Positions 41,408-49,773 are shown, counted from the first letter of the stretch. The stretch is 59,012 bases of DNA from an uncultured Alistipes sp. (GCA_900769745.1 CAAGHX010000187.1:1-59012); one strand, 5' to 3'. Notes: generated by a model from the sequence alone, not told the origin. Made by a program: numbers and translations.

Positions 41408-42688
41408 ATGAAAAAGATTTTCTATTGTCTTGTAGCCGCTTTAGTTTTAGTGGCTTGCGTTAAGGAAGATGTTTCAATCGCAAAGATTGAAGAGGTGAAA
41501 AATCCTTATGCTGTTACACCTGATGAGGCCGTACAGTTGTTAAAGACTGTAATTGGCGGTGAGTCTACTCGTGCCGTATCTGTTGGCGAGATTAAAACTC
41601 TTCGCAAGAGCGATTTCGTACCCACTACGCGTGGTGGCGAGGATGGTGATGTAATCTACATTGTTGATTTGGAGAATGGCGGTAGTGCCGTTATGGGTGC
41701 TGACAAGCGTATGGAGCCTATCTATGCTATTCTCGATGAAACAAAAATCTCTCCCGAAAAACTTACTCTTACAGCTACTCGCACTGACGATGGCGAGCAG
41801 GATATTGAGGAGTATGTAATGGGGTTGTTGAATGCAAAGATTAGCAGTGATTTTGCTATGGTTAGGCCACCTCTTGACACATTGCCTATTCCTTCTTTAC
41901 GTCCCGATACTTGGACTGTAACCACAACATTAGGTCAAAAATCGCCTATGCTTAGAACTAAATGGAGGCAAGGTCAACCATTTAATAATGTGATTGCGAT
42001 GCATACTAATAATAATGATACTCCTGCTGGATGTGTAACTATCGCAGTAGGTCAAATTATGGCATATCATCAAAGAAATATGACTGGTTCTAACTTTAAT
42101 TGGAATATTATTAATAGTTTTGAATATGGTTATGACGTTACTGCAACACCAGGTGAAATAACCTATATGGCAAATTATATTTATGAAGTAAGAACAGCTT
42201 TAAGTGATAGAGAACTTACAAATCATGGTATATCTACTTCTGAACTAGTTGAGTTTATGAGAACAGATTTAGGATATCATAACGTTAGTTGTATTGCATA
42301 TAATTTGAACAATATTTACAGCATGTTGAATTATGATAATCCAGTTTGCATTAATGGTACTTCCACTTGTTTTGATGGGAGAGATTATGAACCTGATCTT
42401 CATACATGGATTATTGATGGTTATCACTATTACAAAGTAGAAGATTGGGAGCGCACCTATATAGGGGATTTTATATCGGATGAGCATATTGTAGATACAT
42501 ATTATTACAATATTTTACATTGTAATTATGGATATAGCGGTGCTTGTGATGGATATTATACTGAAGGAATATTTGACCTGCGAGTAATGCGAACTGAAAG
42601 TGAAGTTGATTCAAGTGTTGGAGATGTGCAGAGTTCTATTCTTGCATGCTATAACACAAATCTTTCAATAATTCAATATTCAAAATGA
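41408..42688 (+). CDS. C10-family cysteine peptidase (streptopain/SpeB-like), lipoprotein
   Basis: A 426-residue secreted cysteine protease with a lipobox (VLVAC, near residue 17). The N-terminal region to about residue 190 is the propeptide (VTPDEAVQLLKTVIGG, then DVIYIVDLENGGSAVMGADKRMEPIYAI). The catalytic domain has the Cys in DTPAGCVTIAVGQIMAYH near residue 210, the His in LHTWIIDGYHYY near 340, and the terminal NYGYSG....GYYTEGIFDL. The family normally has NWGW, so Trp-to-Tyr changes are a variation. The stop overlaps the next ATG. Base composition drops sharply to AT-rich from about 41970, inside the gene. Confidence 0.92.
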   Translation: MKKIFYCLVAALVLVACVKEDVSIAKIEEVKNPYAVTPDEAVQLLKTVIGGESTRAVSVGEIKTLRKSDFVPTTRGGEDGDVIYIVDLENGGSAVMGADKRMEPIYAILDETKISPEKLTLTATRTDDGEQDIEEYVMGLLNAKISSDFAMVRPPLDTLPIPSLRPDTWTVTTTLGQKSPMLRTKWRQGQPFNNVIAMHTNNNDTPAGCVTIAVGQIMAYHQRNMTGSNFNWNIINSFEYGYDVTATPGEITYMANYIYEVRTALSDRELTNHGISTSELVEFMRTDLGYHNVSCIAYNLNNIYSMLNYDNPVCINGTSTCFDGRDYEPDLHTWIIDGYHYYKVEDWERTYIGDFISDEHIVDTYYYNILHCNYGYSGACDGYYTEGIFDLRVMRTESEVDSSVGDVQSSILACYNTNLSIIQYSK

Positions 42689-43314
42689 TAGTTATGAAAC
42701 GAATATTATTTTTATTACTCGCAGTTGTAGCAATTGTTGGGTGTGAGAGTGAATACGACCAGATGTCGGAATACGAAAAGGCGATATATGATGTAGGCAC
42801 AAGCTCTACTATTTCAGCGGAGGATGCCTTGAAGAATGTCGAAGTTTGGAAGGCCGTGAAGATTATTTCAAGTACTGAGGCAGGAGGCAGAGGAAAGGTG
42901 TCTGTGTCTGATTACGAGAATACGGATTATTATGGAGCATCGCAATATTATTTTTCGTATGGTTCTATGTTTAGGTTGTTCGTAAAACACGGGCCAGACA
43001 TAACTATGTATGATAAAGGTATTGATAATCCATATGTAATATATCAGAGTTATTATGTAGGATACAATTATAAGCTTAATACTGATAATAGTATTACGGT
43101 AAGTGTCAACACTGAATTAGAAGATTTACTGAAAAAACATGGTAAGTCTATAAATAAAATGCATTTGGTTGCGTATAATGAAACCTGTATTGTTGTTGAA
43201 ATTCACTATGATATAAGTTATGAATACAAACATGTTACCTATGTCTTAAAGCCGACAACAATATCTATTGATGATATGACATATCCTGATATAGAAACTT
43301 TTGATAAACAATAA
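42685..43314 (+). CDS. Small lipoprotein coupled to the C10 peptidase
   Basis: A 209-residue lipoprotein (lipobox AIVGC) starting inside the C10 peptidase stop codon (ATGA overlap); an alternative ATG is at 42694. The mature protein is Tyr-rich with alternating polar/hydrophobic strands (YGASQYYFSYGSMFRLF, VIYQSYYVGYNYKLN). I recognise no domain. By position it is a candidate inhibitor or partner of the protease, as with the small inhibitors next to C10 proteases in B. fragilis and Streptococcus, but sequence similarity to those is not visible. It is AT-rich. A terminator of the CGCCACC family follows. Confidence 0.75.
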   Translation: MIVMKRILFLLLAVVAIVGCESEYDQMSEYEKAIYDVGTSSTISAEDALKNVEVWKAVKIISSTEAGGRGKVSVSDYENTDYYGASQYYFSYGSMFRLFVKHGPDITMYDKGIDNPYVIYQSYYVGYNYKLNTDNSITVSVNTELEDLLKKHGKSINKMHLVAYNETCIVVEIHYDISYEYKHVTYVLKPTTISIDDMTYPDIETFDKQ

Positions 43315-43323
43315 TATTTTAGC

Positions 43324-43352
43324 CGCCACCTTTCGGGGTGGCGATTTTTTTT
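43324..43352 (+). terminator. Terminator (CGCCACC family)
   Basis: CGCCACC pairs with GGTGGCG, followed by a T run, ten bases after the lipoprotein gene. Confidence 0.9.
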
Positions 43353-43393
43353 GTTTGGGGTAAAAAATCTTTCACTCGGCAAAAAATATTCCC

Positions 43394-43429
43394 ATTTCAA
43401 TTTCTTTTCAGAATTTTTTGCTAATTTTA
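43394..43429 (+). promoter_or_regulatory. Promoter region shared with 45784
   Basis: A 22-base segment (43394-43415; core TTTCAGAATT) is 20/22 identical to 45784-45805. In both places a -7-like element begins exactly 7 bases after the segment ends (TAATTTTA here). It drives the first paralog of the secreted cluster. Confidence 0.55.
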
Positions 43430-43487
43430 TAACGTGGAAAACTTTTCTGCGCACACTTATTTGAGAACCCTAAAACTTTATACTACT

Positions 43488-44315
43488 ATGAAAAAACTAT
43501 TATTCTTGGCAGTGGCCATTATGGCGTTGCAGAGCGCGTCGGCGCAGTTGTTTAGTAGCCATCGCGAGTTTAATACCTTTGCTGAAATCTATGAGCAGTG
43601 GAACGGTATAGTATTGAATGCCCCCAAGGGTTATGTGGATGCTGGTCACGACCCATTTATTTGGGGTCCTAAGTCGGAGAGCGAAGGTCGTACGTCGATG
43701 GCTGCCCACTTCTATCGTATGCGTCTCAAATCGCCCGACAACAGGGTGATGATCATCTATCCTATAGAGTCATATTTTGGTGTGGACAGCACCGAGCCCG
43801 ACAACCAGTACAACGGCGTTGCGGAGTATCTGGCGAGTGCCAAGGGTTATCAAATTACCCGTTCGGCGCCCGATAAGAGCCACGGTATGATGTATGCGGT
43901 GCTTCCCGACGAGGCAAAGAGTGATTGGGTGAAGTATGAGGGCAAGGAGGCTCGCAAGTGGTTTGCCGCAGAGCGAGTTTATAAGACACATTTTAAGTTG
44001 CCAAAGCCTTTCGATGGCAAGTACACCCACGCTATGGTGGTGTCGATGCACAACACTAAGCGCAGAGTGTATCGTGTGGTATGTTTTATGACATCAGACG
44101 ACGAGTCGCTCCGCGATCAGGTTTTCGAGGAGTTGAAGGGTACAATAAAACTCTACGACACATCGGACAAATCTTATATGCACAATTATCGTGGTCGTCA
44201 GGCTACAGTTCTTAACTTTGGTAATAATTTCGACTTCAGTTATCTGCCGCAACCAGTGAGCCCATTTGATGTGAAGGCTATCAAGAGTATAATCGAGGGC
44301 GGCAGAGTGAAATAG
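43488..44315 (+). CDS. Secreted protein of unknown family, domain A only
   Basis: A 275-residue exported protein (signal peptide to residue 19, ALQSASAQ). The mature part is homologous along its length to residues 20-220 of the next gene product: shared HxEFxTxAxIYxQ, KGYVDAGHDPFxW / AGYIDAGHDAFYW, YRMRL.SP, RKWF.A..VY, KPFD..YTHAMVVS, VVCF and ELKG.IKL. I call this domain A. No known family, enzyme motif or repeat is recognised. The ATG at 43488 is chosen for its signal peptide. Its own promoter and terminator make it a separate unit. Confidence 0.8.
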   Translation: MKKLLFLAVAIMALQSASAQLFSSHREFNTFAEIYEQWNGIVLNAPKGYVDAGHDPFIWGPKSESEGRTSMAAHFYRMRLKSPDNRVMIIYPIESYFGVDSTEPDNQYNGVAEYLASAKGYQITRSAPDKSHGMMYAVLPDEAKSDWVKYEGKEARKWFAAERVYKTHFKLPKPFDGKYTHAMVVSMHNTKRRVYRVVCFMTSDDESLRDQVFEELKGTIKLYDTSDKSYMHNYRGRQATVLNFGNNFDFSYLPQPVSPFDVKAIKSIIEGGRVK

Positions 44316-44338
44316 AAGTTCTGTTGTGAGAGAATATT

Positions 44339-44361
44339 AAGGGCCGCTTGGCCCTTTTTTT
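44339..44361 (+). terminator. Terminator (GGGCC family)
   Basis: AAGGGCC / GGCCCTT stem, GCTT loop, T run. Confidence 0.9.
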
Positions 44362-44451
44362 ATAAACAATATTAAAATAATTGTAAAATATATTAATATT
44401 GGTCTGTATCCTATAATTTTTGTAACTTTTTGTGATTTTTTGGCTTAAAAA

Positions 44452-44484
44452 TTTGCCCCTCACCGAAAAAATTTCTTAAATTTG
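44452..44484 (+). promoter_or_regulatory. Promoter of the A+B paralog
   Basis: TTTG (44452-44455), 21-base spacer, TAAATTTG (44477-44484), an exact consensus match. Leader about 50 bases. Confidence 0.7.
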
Positions 44485-44540
44485 TAAACTACCGAATGGC
44501 GGTGGGTAGATTATTGTTTTAACAATTAAAAACGTGAATT

Positions 44541-45593
44541 ATGAAAAAGTATCTGTTTTTCTTATTTGCGCTTTTGAGTTTTACTTCGGCAAAGGCGCAA
44601 CAGTCGGGTTCGCACAAAGAATTTGACACTTACGCTAAGATTTACAATCAGGCTACTGGCTATGATTTGAAGGCTCCAGCGGGTTACATCGATGCGGGCC
44701 ACGATGCTTTTTACTGGTCACCACAGAGCCATTTGAATTGGCATTATATTAATATGTATCGTATGCGTCTGTACTCTCCCGAACGAGATGTGCAGATTGT
44801 TTATCCCGTTGAGACCTACCACGTGAGTGAGGCTACGCAGGGCGAAAAGAATGGTGTGAAGATGTATGTGGCGGCAGCCAAGCAGTTCCCTATTAAATTT
44901 TCTGAGCCCGACCCACAAACAGGTTTGCAGAGTGTTATAACATCGCCCGAGGTTGAGAATTATTACAAAAAGTTAAGTGGCGACGATGTGCGTAAATGGT
45001 TTAACGCCGACTATGTCTATGTGGCGCGTTTTGAACTTATGAAACCATTTGATGATGTCTATACCCACGCTATGGTAGTATCGTTCCACGGCAAGGAGCG
45101 TTATGAGGTTGTATGTTTCCTAAAGAGTGGTAAGAGATCTTTGTGCGAGAAGGTTTTCAACGACCTGAAGGGTAATATAAAGCTTTGTGATAATTACAAG
45201 GCTTACATAACAAGAAATCTTTATGATGCTCAGTTAGAGATAGTTGACAACTTCGGTAAGGAAAAGATTGAGAAATATACTAAGGATTATAACTTCACAA
45301 CTGTTATACCTAAGAAGCAGAAGAAATATAAGACTCATCTTACTCTTGATGGTGGAAAGTTTGTTTTGTATGACCGCAACCATCCTAATTACGCAGTGAG
45401 TTCAGAGGCTTTTGAGCGTTTGACAATCATCACTCCTGAGTTTGGTAAATCTTATATTCACCAGAAGTCTGGCGCAGAGGTAAACATCTCGGAGGATTTG
45501 TATAAGCAGTGTAAGGAGTATGTTGAGCGTAACAACGAGAAATTAATTAAGATGAAGGCGAGGTTGTCAGATAAACTTCCTGGCAGAATATAG
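44541..45593 (+). CDS. Secreted protein of unknown family, domains A+B
   Basis: A 350-residue exported protein (signal peptide to residue 19, TSAKAQ). Residues 20-220 are domain A, homologous to the preceding gene product. A lysine-rich linker (PKKQKKYKTH) leads to domain B (about 260-340): LTLDGGKFVLYDRNHPNYAVSS, SYIHQKSGAEVNISEDLY, KEYVERNNEKL. Domain B is homologous to almost the whole mature product of the next gene. It is a natural fusion linking the two neighbours. No known family is recognised. Confidence 0.8.
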   Translation: MKKYLFFLFALLSFTSAKAQQSGSHKEFDTYAKIYNQATGYDLKAPAGYIDAGHDAFYWSPQSHLNWHYINMYRMRLYSPERDVQIVYPVETYHVSEATQGEKNGVKMYVAAAKQFPIKFSEPDPQTGLQSVITSPEVENYYKKLSGDDVRKWFNADYVYVARFELMKPFDDVYTHAMVVSFHGKERYEVVCFLKSGKRSLCEKVFNDLKGNIKLCDNYKAYITRNLYDAQLEIVDNFGKEKIEKYTKDYNFTTVIPKKQKKYKTHLTLDGGKFVLYDRNHPNYAVSSEAFERLTIITPEFGKSYIHQKSGAEVNISEDLYKQCKEYVERNNEKLIKMKARLSDKLPGRI

Positions 45594-45596
45594 AAG

Positions 45597-45697
45597 AATT
45601 CAAAATTCAAAATTATAAGGGCCAAGCGGCCCTTTTTTTATTATAATAACACGTCATACCCCGGAGGCGCAGCCGACGATGGGTATCTACCTTTGGC
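45597..45697. repeat. Heptamer block, GGGCC terminator and CGTCATACCCCGG module
   Basis: A short heptamer block (45597-45614), a GGGCC terminator (45617-45641) and the long-element module CGTCATACCCCGGAGG ... CCGACGATGGG ... ATCTACCTTTGG follow the A+B gene. It is a partial long-form element. Confidence 0.75.
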
Positions 45698-45783
45698 AAA
45701 ATTTTGTGTAAAAAGTCCAGCCACTCCCATAAAACATCGAAAAAATCATAATTTTTCGAGAAAAAATCTCAATTTTATCTAAA

Positions 45784-45819
45784 ATTTCAAATTCATTTCA
45801 GAATTAAGTCTTAACTTGC
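45784..45819 (+). promoter_or_regulatory. Promoter region shared with 43394
   Basis: The second copy of the 22-base segment (45784-45805), followed at the same distance by TAACTTGC (45812-45819). Confidence 0.55.
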
Positions 45820-45859
45820 ATAAAAAATAAAGCTTTATTAACCTTAAAACTATACAACT

Positions 45860-46240
45860 ATGCGTGTAAAATTTAATTACATTATGCTTATAGCAGTTAG
45901 TCTGTTATTCGCTACTTCTATTACAGCTTTTGCAGCCGACCAGAAAGCAAAGAAGTCTAAGAAGCAGAAGGTAGAGTATATAGGTACAACGGGTGTTCCA
46001 AAGGCTGATCCTGATGTGTTCTTGTCGTTGAATGGTGGTATTTTCACACTTAATGATAAGACAAGCCCATCTTATGCAGTTTCATGGCAGGCGTATGATC
46101 GCTTACCAAGAAAATTTGATGGTAAAAAAGGTTATGTAATAACTGTAAAATCGGGAGCAGAGGTTAATATGTCTGAAGAGCTTTATCAACATCTCGTAAA
46201 ATATTTCGAGCGAAGTAATGAGTATTTGAAACGATACTAA
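45860..46240 (+). CDS. Secreted protein of unknown family, domain B only
   Basis: A 126-residue exported protein (signal peptide to about residue 26, TAFAAD), then a Lys-rich linker (KAKKSKKQK) and domain B (about 50-120): LSLNGGIFTLNDKTSPSYAVSWQAYDRL, ITVKSGAEVNMSEELY, KYFERSNEYLK. It aligns without long gaps to the C-terminal domain of the preceding gene product. A terminator follows at 46265. Function is unknown. Confidence 0.78.
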   Translation: MRVKFNYIMLIAVSLLFATSITAFAADQKAKKSKKQKVEYIGTTGVPKADPDVFLSLNGGIFTLNDKTSPSYAVSWQAYDRLPRKFDGKKGYVITVKSGAEVNMSEELYQHLVKYFERSNEYLKRY

Positions 46241-46264
46241 GAAATATTAAAAACTCTTATATTT

Positions 46265-46292
46265 CGCCACCTTTCGGGGTGGCGACTTTTTT
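46265..46292 (+). terminator. Terminator (CGCCACC family)
   Basis: CGCCACC / GGTGGCG stem with T-rich tail, the third copy of this hairpin. The rest of the 46241-46547 gap holds the metG promoter and nothing else that I can identify. Confidence 0.85.
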
Positions 46293-46376
46293 GTATTATA
46301 CAATTCCATTTCTTTTTTCGCGCAAACTCAATCACAAAAAATCGGCTTAAAATTTCCGTTTCCATCGAAAAAATAG

Positions 46377-46384
46377 TAATTTTG
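46377..46384 (+). promoter_or_regulatory. -7 element of metG
   Basis: TAATTTTG; predicted start near 46391 gives a leader of about 155 bases. No T-box or SAM riboswitch signature was seen in it. Confidence 0.45.
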
Positions 46385-46547
46385 GGATTGATTATGTTTA
46401 AATTGCAGTAATGTGGCGATATATGGTTGATAGCGAGTAAGTTGCGTATCAAACAGTGTGGCCCGCGAGCTTGCAAAGGCTGCCTGCCCAAGCGTGGCAA
46501 GTGGCTCAGAATATGGAAATTTGAGAATAAAATAATATAGAATCATT

Positions 46548-48590
46548 ATGAAGAAGGAATTCAAGCGTTATCTGATTACATCGGCGCTGCCCTATGCCAA
46601 CGGCCCTGTGCATATTGGTCACTTGGCGGGTGTGTATGTGCCATCGGATATCTATGCGCGATATTTGCGTTTGAAGGGTTATGATGTTGTGTCGGTATGC
46701 GGTAGCGACGAGCACGGTGTGCCCATCACTATCAAGGCCCGCAACGAGGGTATCACACCTCAGCAGGTGGTGGACCGCTATCACGAGATTATCAAGGATG
46801 CGTTCAAGCGTTTCGGTATGTCGTTCGACATCTACTCGCGCACATCGTCGCCCACACATCGCGTAACGGCTTCGGATTTCTTCCGCAAGCTCTACGACGA
46901 GGGTAAGTTCATCGAGCAGACATCTATGCAGTACTACGACGAGGAGGCCAAGACTTTCCTTGCCGACCGTTACATCGTGGGTACTTGTCCACGTTGCCAG
47001 AGCGAGGGTGCTTATGGCGACCAGTGCGAGAAGTGTGGTTCAACACTCTCTCCCGACGAGCTTATCAACCCAACATCGAAGCTCTCGGGTGCTGTGCCCG
47101 TTAAGCGCGAGACCAAGCACTGGTACTTGCCACTCGACCAGTATGATCCATTCCTCAGAGAGTGGATTCTCGAGGGTCACAAGGAGTGGAAGTCAAACGT
47201 CTATGGTCAGTGCAAGAGCTGGATTGACGGCGGTCTGCAGCCACGTGCCGTAAGCCGTGATTTGGATTGGGGTATCCCAGTACCTGTGGAGGGTGCCGAG
47301 GGTAAGGTGCTCTACGTTTGGTTCGATGCTCCTATTGGCTATATCTCTGCTACTAAGGACTTTACACCCGAGTGGGAGAAATATTGGAAGAGCGAGGACA
47401 CCAAGATGGTACACTTCATTGGTAAGGACAACATCGTCTTCCACTGCATCGTCTTCCCATCGATGTTGAAGGCTCACGGCGAGTATATCCTCCCTGAGAA
47501 CGTGCCAGCAAACGAGTTCCTTAACCTCGAGGGTAATAAGATTTCGACATCGAAGAACTGGGCCGTATGGTTGCACGAGTACCTCGACGAGTTCCCAGGC
47601 AAGGAGGATGTGTTGCGTTATGTGTTGTGCGCCAACGCTCCCGAGACCAAGGATAATGACTTCACGTGGAAGGATTACCAGGCACGCAACAACAACGAGT
47701 TGGTGGCTATCCTCGGTAACTTCGTGAACCGTGCTTTGGTGCTCACCAAGAAATACTATAATGGCGTGGTTCCTGAGCGTGGAGAGCTCACGGAGTATGA
47801 TCGTGCCACTATCGAGGAGTTAAGCGGTATAAAGGCCTCTTTAGAGGCAAATATCGAGTCTTATCGCTTTCGCGAGGCTCTGAAGGATGCAATGAACTTC
47901 GCCCGCATCGGAAATAAGTACTTGGCCGACACCGAGCCTTGGAAGGTTGTGAAGACAGACCCTGAGCGTGTGAAGACAATTCTCAACATCGCTTTGCAGA
48001 TTACTGCAAACCTCACAATCGCCATCGAGCCATTTATGCCATTCTCGGCAGAGAAGATTCTCTCGATGTTGGCACTCGACAAGTTCGGCTGGGAGAACCT
48101 CGGCAATATGGAGCTTGTGGGCGTGGGTCACACCATCGGCGAGCCACAGCTCTTGTTCGAGAAGATCGAGGACGACGTAATCGAGAAGCAGTTGCAGCGT
48201 CTGGAGGATATAAAGAAGGCTAACGCCGCTGCTGCCGCTGCCGAGCACGTTACGGAGCAGAAGGCTGAGTGCACATTCGACGACTTCCAGAAGATGGATA
48301 TCCGTGTATCGACAATCTTGGAGGCCGAGAAGGTGGCTAAGACTAAGAAACTGCTGAAGCTCACAGTCGATACTGGTATCGACAAGCGCACCATCGTTTC
48401 GGGTATTGCCGAGCACTTCACTTGCGAGGAACTCATTGGCCGTCAGGTACTTGTGTTGGTTAACCTTGCTCCACGCGAGCTCAAGGGCATTATGTCGCAG
48501 GGTATGATTCTTATGGCCGAGGATGCCAGCGGTAAGCTCGAGTTGCTTGCCCCCAACAACAAGACCAACAACGGCGCGATGGTAGGATAA
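46548..48590 (+). CDS. metG: Methionyl-tRNA synthetase
   Basis: A 680-residue class I synthetase charging tRNA-Met. HIGH motif at residues 22-25 (PYANGPVHIGHLAG), a zinc knuckle CPRCQSEGAYGDQCEKCG near 145-162, and the KMSKS-equivalent KISTS (GNKISTSKNW, near 335). After the anticodon-binding helices comes a fused C-terminal tRNA-binding (Trbp111/EMAP-like) domain (about 575-680: FDDFQKMDIRVSTILEAEKV, VNLAPRELKGIMSQGMIL). Full length for the dimeric bacterial form. It is monocistronic. Confidence 0.98.
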   Translation: MKKEFKRYLITSALPYANGPVHIGHLAGVYVPSDIYARYLRLKGYDVVSVCGSDEHGVPITIKARNEGITPQQVVDRYHEIIKDAFKRFGMSFDIYSRTSSPTHRVTASDFFRKLYDEGKFIEQTSMQYYDEEAKTFLADRYIVGTCPRCQSEGAYGDQCEKCGSTLSPDELINPTSKLSGAVPVKRETKHWYLPLDQYDPFLREWILEGHKEWKSNVYGQCKSWIDGGLQPRAVSRDLDWGIPVPVEGAEGKVLYVWFDAPIGYISATKDFTPEWEKYWKSEDTKMVHFIGKDNIVFHCIVFPSMLKAHGEYILPENVPANEFLNLEGNKISTSKNWAVWLHEYLDEFPGKEDVLRYVLCANAPETKDNDFTWKDYQARNNNELVAILGNFVNRALVLTKKYYNGVVPERGELTEYDRATIEELSGIKASLEANIESYRFREALKDAMNFARIGNKYLADTEPWKVVKTDPERVKTILNIALQITANLTIAIEPFMPFSAEKILSMLALDKFGWENLGNMELVGVGHTIGEPQLLFEKIEDDVIEKQLQRLEDIKKANAAAAAAEHVTEQKAECTFDDFQKMDIRVSTILEAEKVAKTKKLLKLTVDTGIDKRTIVSGIAEHFTCEELIGRQVLVLVNLAPRELKGIMSQGMILMAEDASGKLELLAPNNKTNNGAMVG

Positions 48591-48622
48591 TATCAGATTC
48601 AAAATTGGGTTTGAGGCAAAAG

Positions 48623-48721
48623 AAATTAAGGAATTTAAGGAATTTAGAGAATATAAGGAAAACCCTCCCTATTTTCCCTAATCTCCTTAATTTCTCTAAT
48701 TTCCCTAATTTCCCTAATTTT
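48623..48721. repeat. Imperfect long hairpin of 9-base units
   Basis: Left arm 48623-48658 is four 9-mers (AAATTAAGG, AATTTAAGG, AATTTAGAG, AATATAAGG). Right arm 48677-48721 is five 9-mers of the reverse-complement type (CCTAATCTC ... CCTAATTTT). The arms can pair imperfectly over about 36-40 bases. It is flanked by single heptamer units. It may act as a terminator for metG. Confidence 0.8.
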
Positions 48722-48759
48722 GAATTCGATGATATTGCATAACATAAAATCATAAGTTT

Positions 48760-49773
48760 ATGGTAAACATTGATTGGAAAAATCTCGGTTTCGATTATAT
48801 GAAGACCGACGTGAACGCTCGATTCTACTACAAAGATGGTAAGTGGAGCGAGATGGAAATCACTGAAGATGAGTATATTAAGATGCATATGTCAACCACC
48901 TGCCTCCACTATGGCCTCGAGTGCTTCGAGGGTTTGAAGGCTTTTCGTGGTGTGGACGGCAAGGTGCGTATTTTCCGTGCTGACGAGAACGCCAAGCGTA
49001 TGCAGTCATCTGCTCGTAAGTTGTGCTTGCCCGAGCCAACAGTAGAGATCTTTGTGAAGGCTTGCTATGAGGTGGTGAAGCGCAACATAGACTATGTGCC
49101 ACCCTATGAGTCGGGTGCGTCGTTGTACCTTCGTCCAGTGCTTATCGGTAGCAAGGTGGGACTCGGTGTGAAGGCTTCGCCCGAGGCTATGTTGATTGTC
49201 TTCTGTTCGCCTGTAGGACCATATTTCAAGGGCGGTATGAAGCCTATCAAGGTGGTTGTTGACCGTATGCAGGACCGCGCTGCTCCACGTGGAACAGGCG
49301 ATATTAAGGCTGGTGGTAACTACGCTTCGAGCATCCTCTCGGGCGAGAAGGCTCACACTATGGGCTACTCAAACGTGATGTATCTCGATGCTACAGAGCA
49401 TAAATATATAGAGGAGTGCGGCGCTGCCAACTTCTTTGGTATTAAGGATAACACTTATGTGACTCCAAAGTCGCCATCAATCCTACCATCTATCACCAAC
49501 AAGAGCTTGCGTACTTTGGCGGAGGATATGGGTATGAAGGTCGAGGAGCGCCCTATCGCTATTGATGAGATTGGCGAGTTTGAGGAGGCTGGCGCTTGCG
49601 GTACAGCGGCTGTTATCTCTCCTATCGAGTCGGTCTACGATTTGGATACCGATGTTAAGGTTACCTATGGCGCCGAGGTTGGTAAGACTTCACTTGCCCT
49701 CTACAACCGCTTGCAGGATATCCAGTACGGTCGTGCGGAAGATAAGTTTGGGTGGAATATTATTGTTGAGTAA
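48760..49773 (+). CDS. ilvE: Branched-chain amino-acid aminotransferase
   Basis: A 337-residue PLP enzyme (fold type IV) for the last step of Leu, Ile and Val synthesis, or the first step of their breakdown. Features: HYGLECFEGLKAFRG, LYLRPVLIGS, the PLP-lysine region APRGTGDIKAGGNYASSI (Lys near 187), YIEECGAANFFGI and EEAGACGTAAVISPI. It is the eukaryote-like large type (group I) common in Bacteroidota. It stands alone, with a terminator at 49801. Confidence 0.96.
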   Translation: MVNIDWKNLGFDYMKTDVNARFYYKDGKWSEMEITEDEYIKMHMSTTCLHYGLECFEGLKAFRGVDGKVRIFRADENAKRMQSSARKLCLPEPTVEIFVKACYEVVKRNIDYVPPYESGASLYLRPVLIGSKVGLGVKASPEAMLIVFCSPVGPYFKGGMKPIKVVVDRMQDRAAPRGTGDIKAGGNYASSILSGEKAHTMGYSNVMYLDATEHKYIEECGAANFFGIKDNTYVTPKSPSILPSITNKSLRTLAEDMGMKVEERPIAIDEIGEFEEAGACGTAAVISPIESVYDLDTDVKVTYGAEVGKTSLALYNRLQDIQYGRAEDKFGWNIIVE

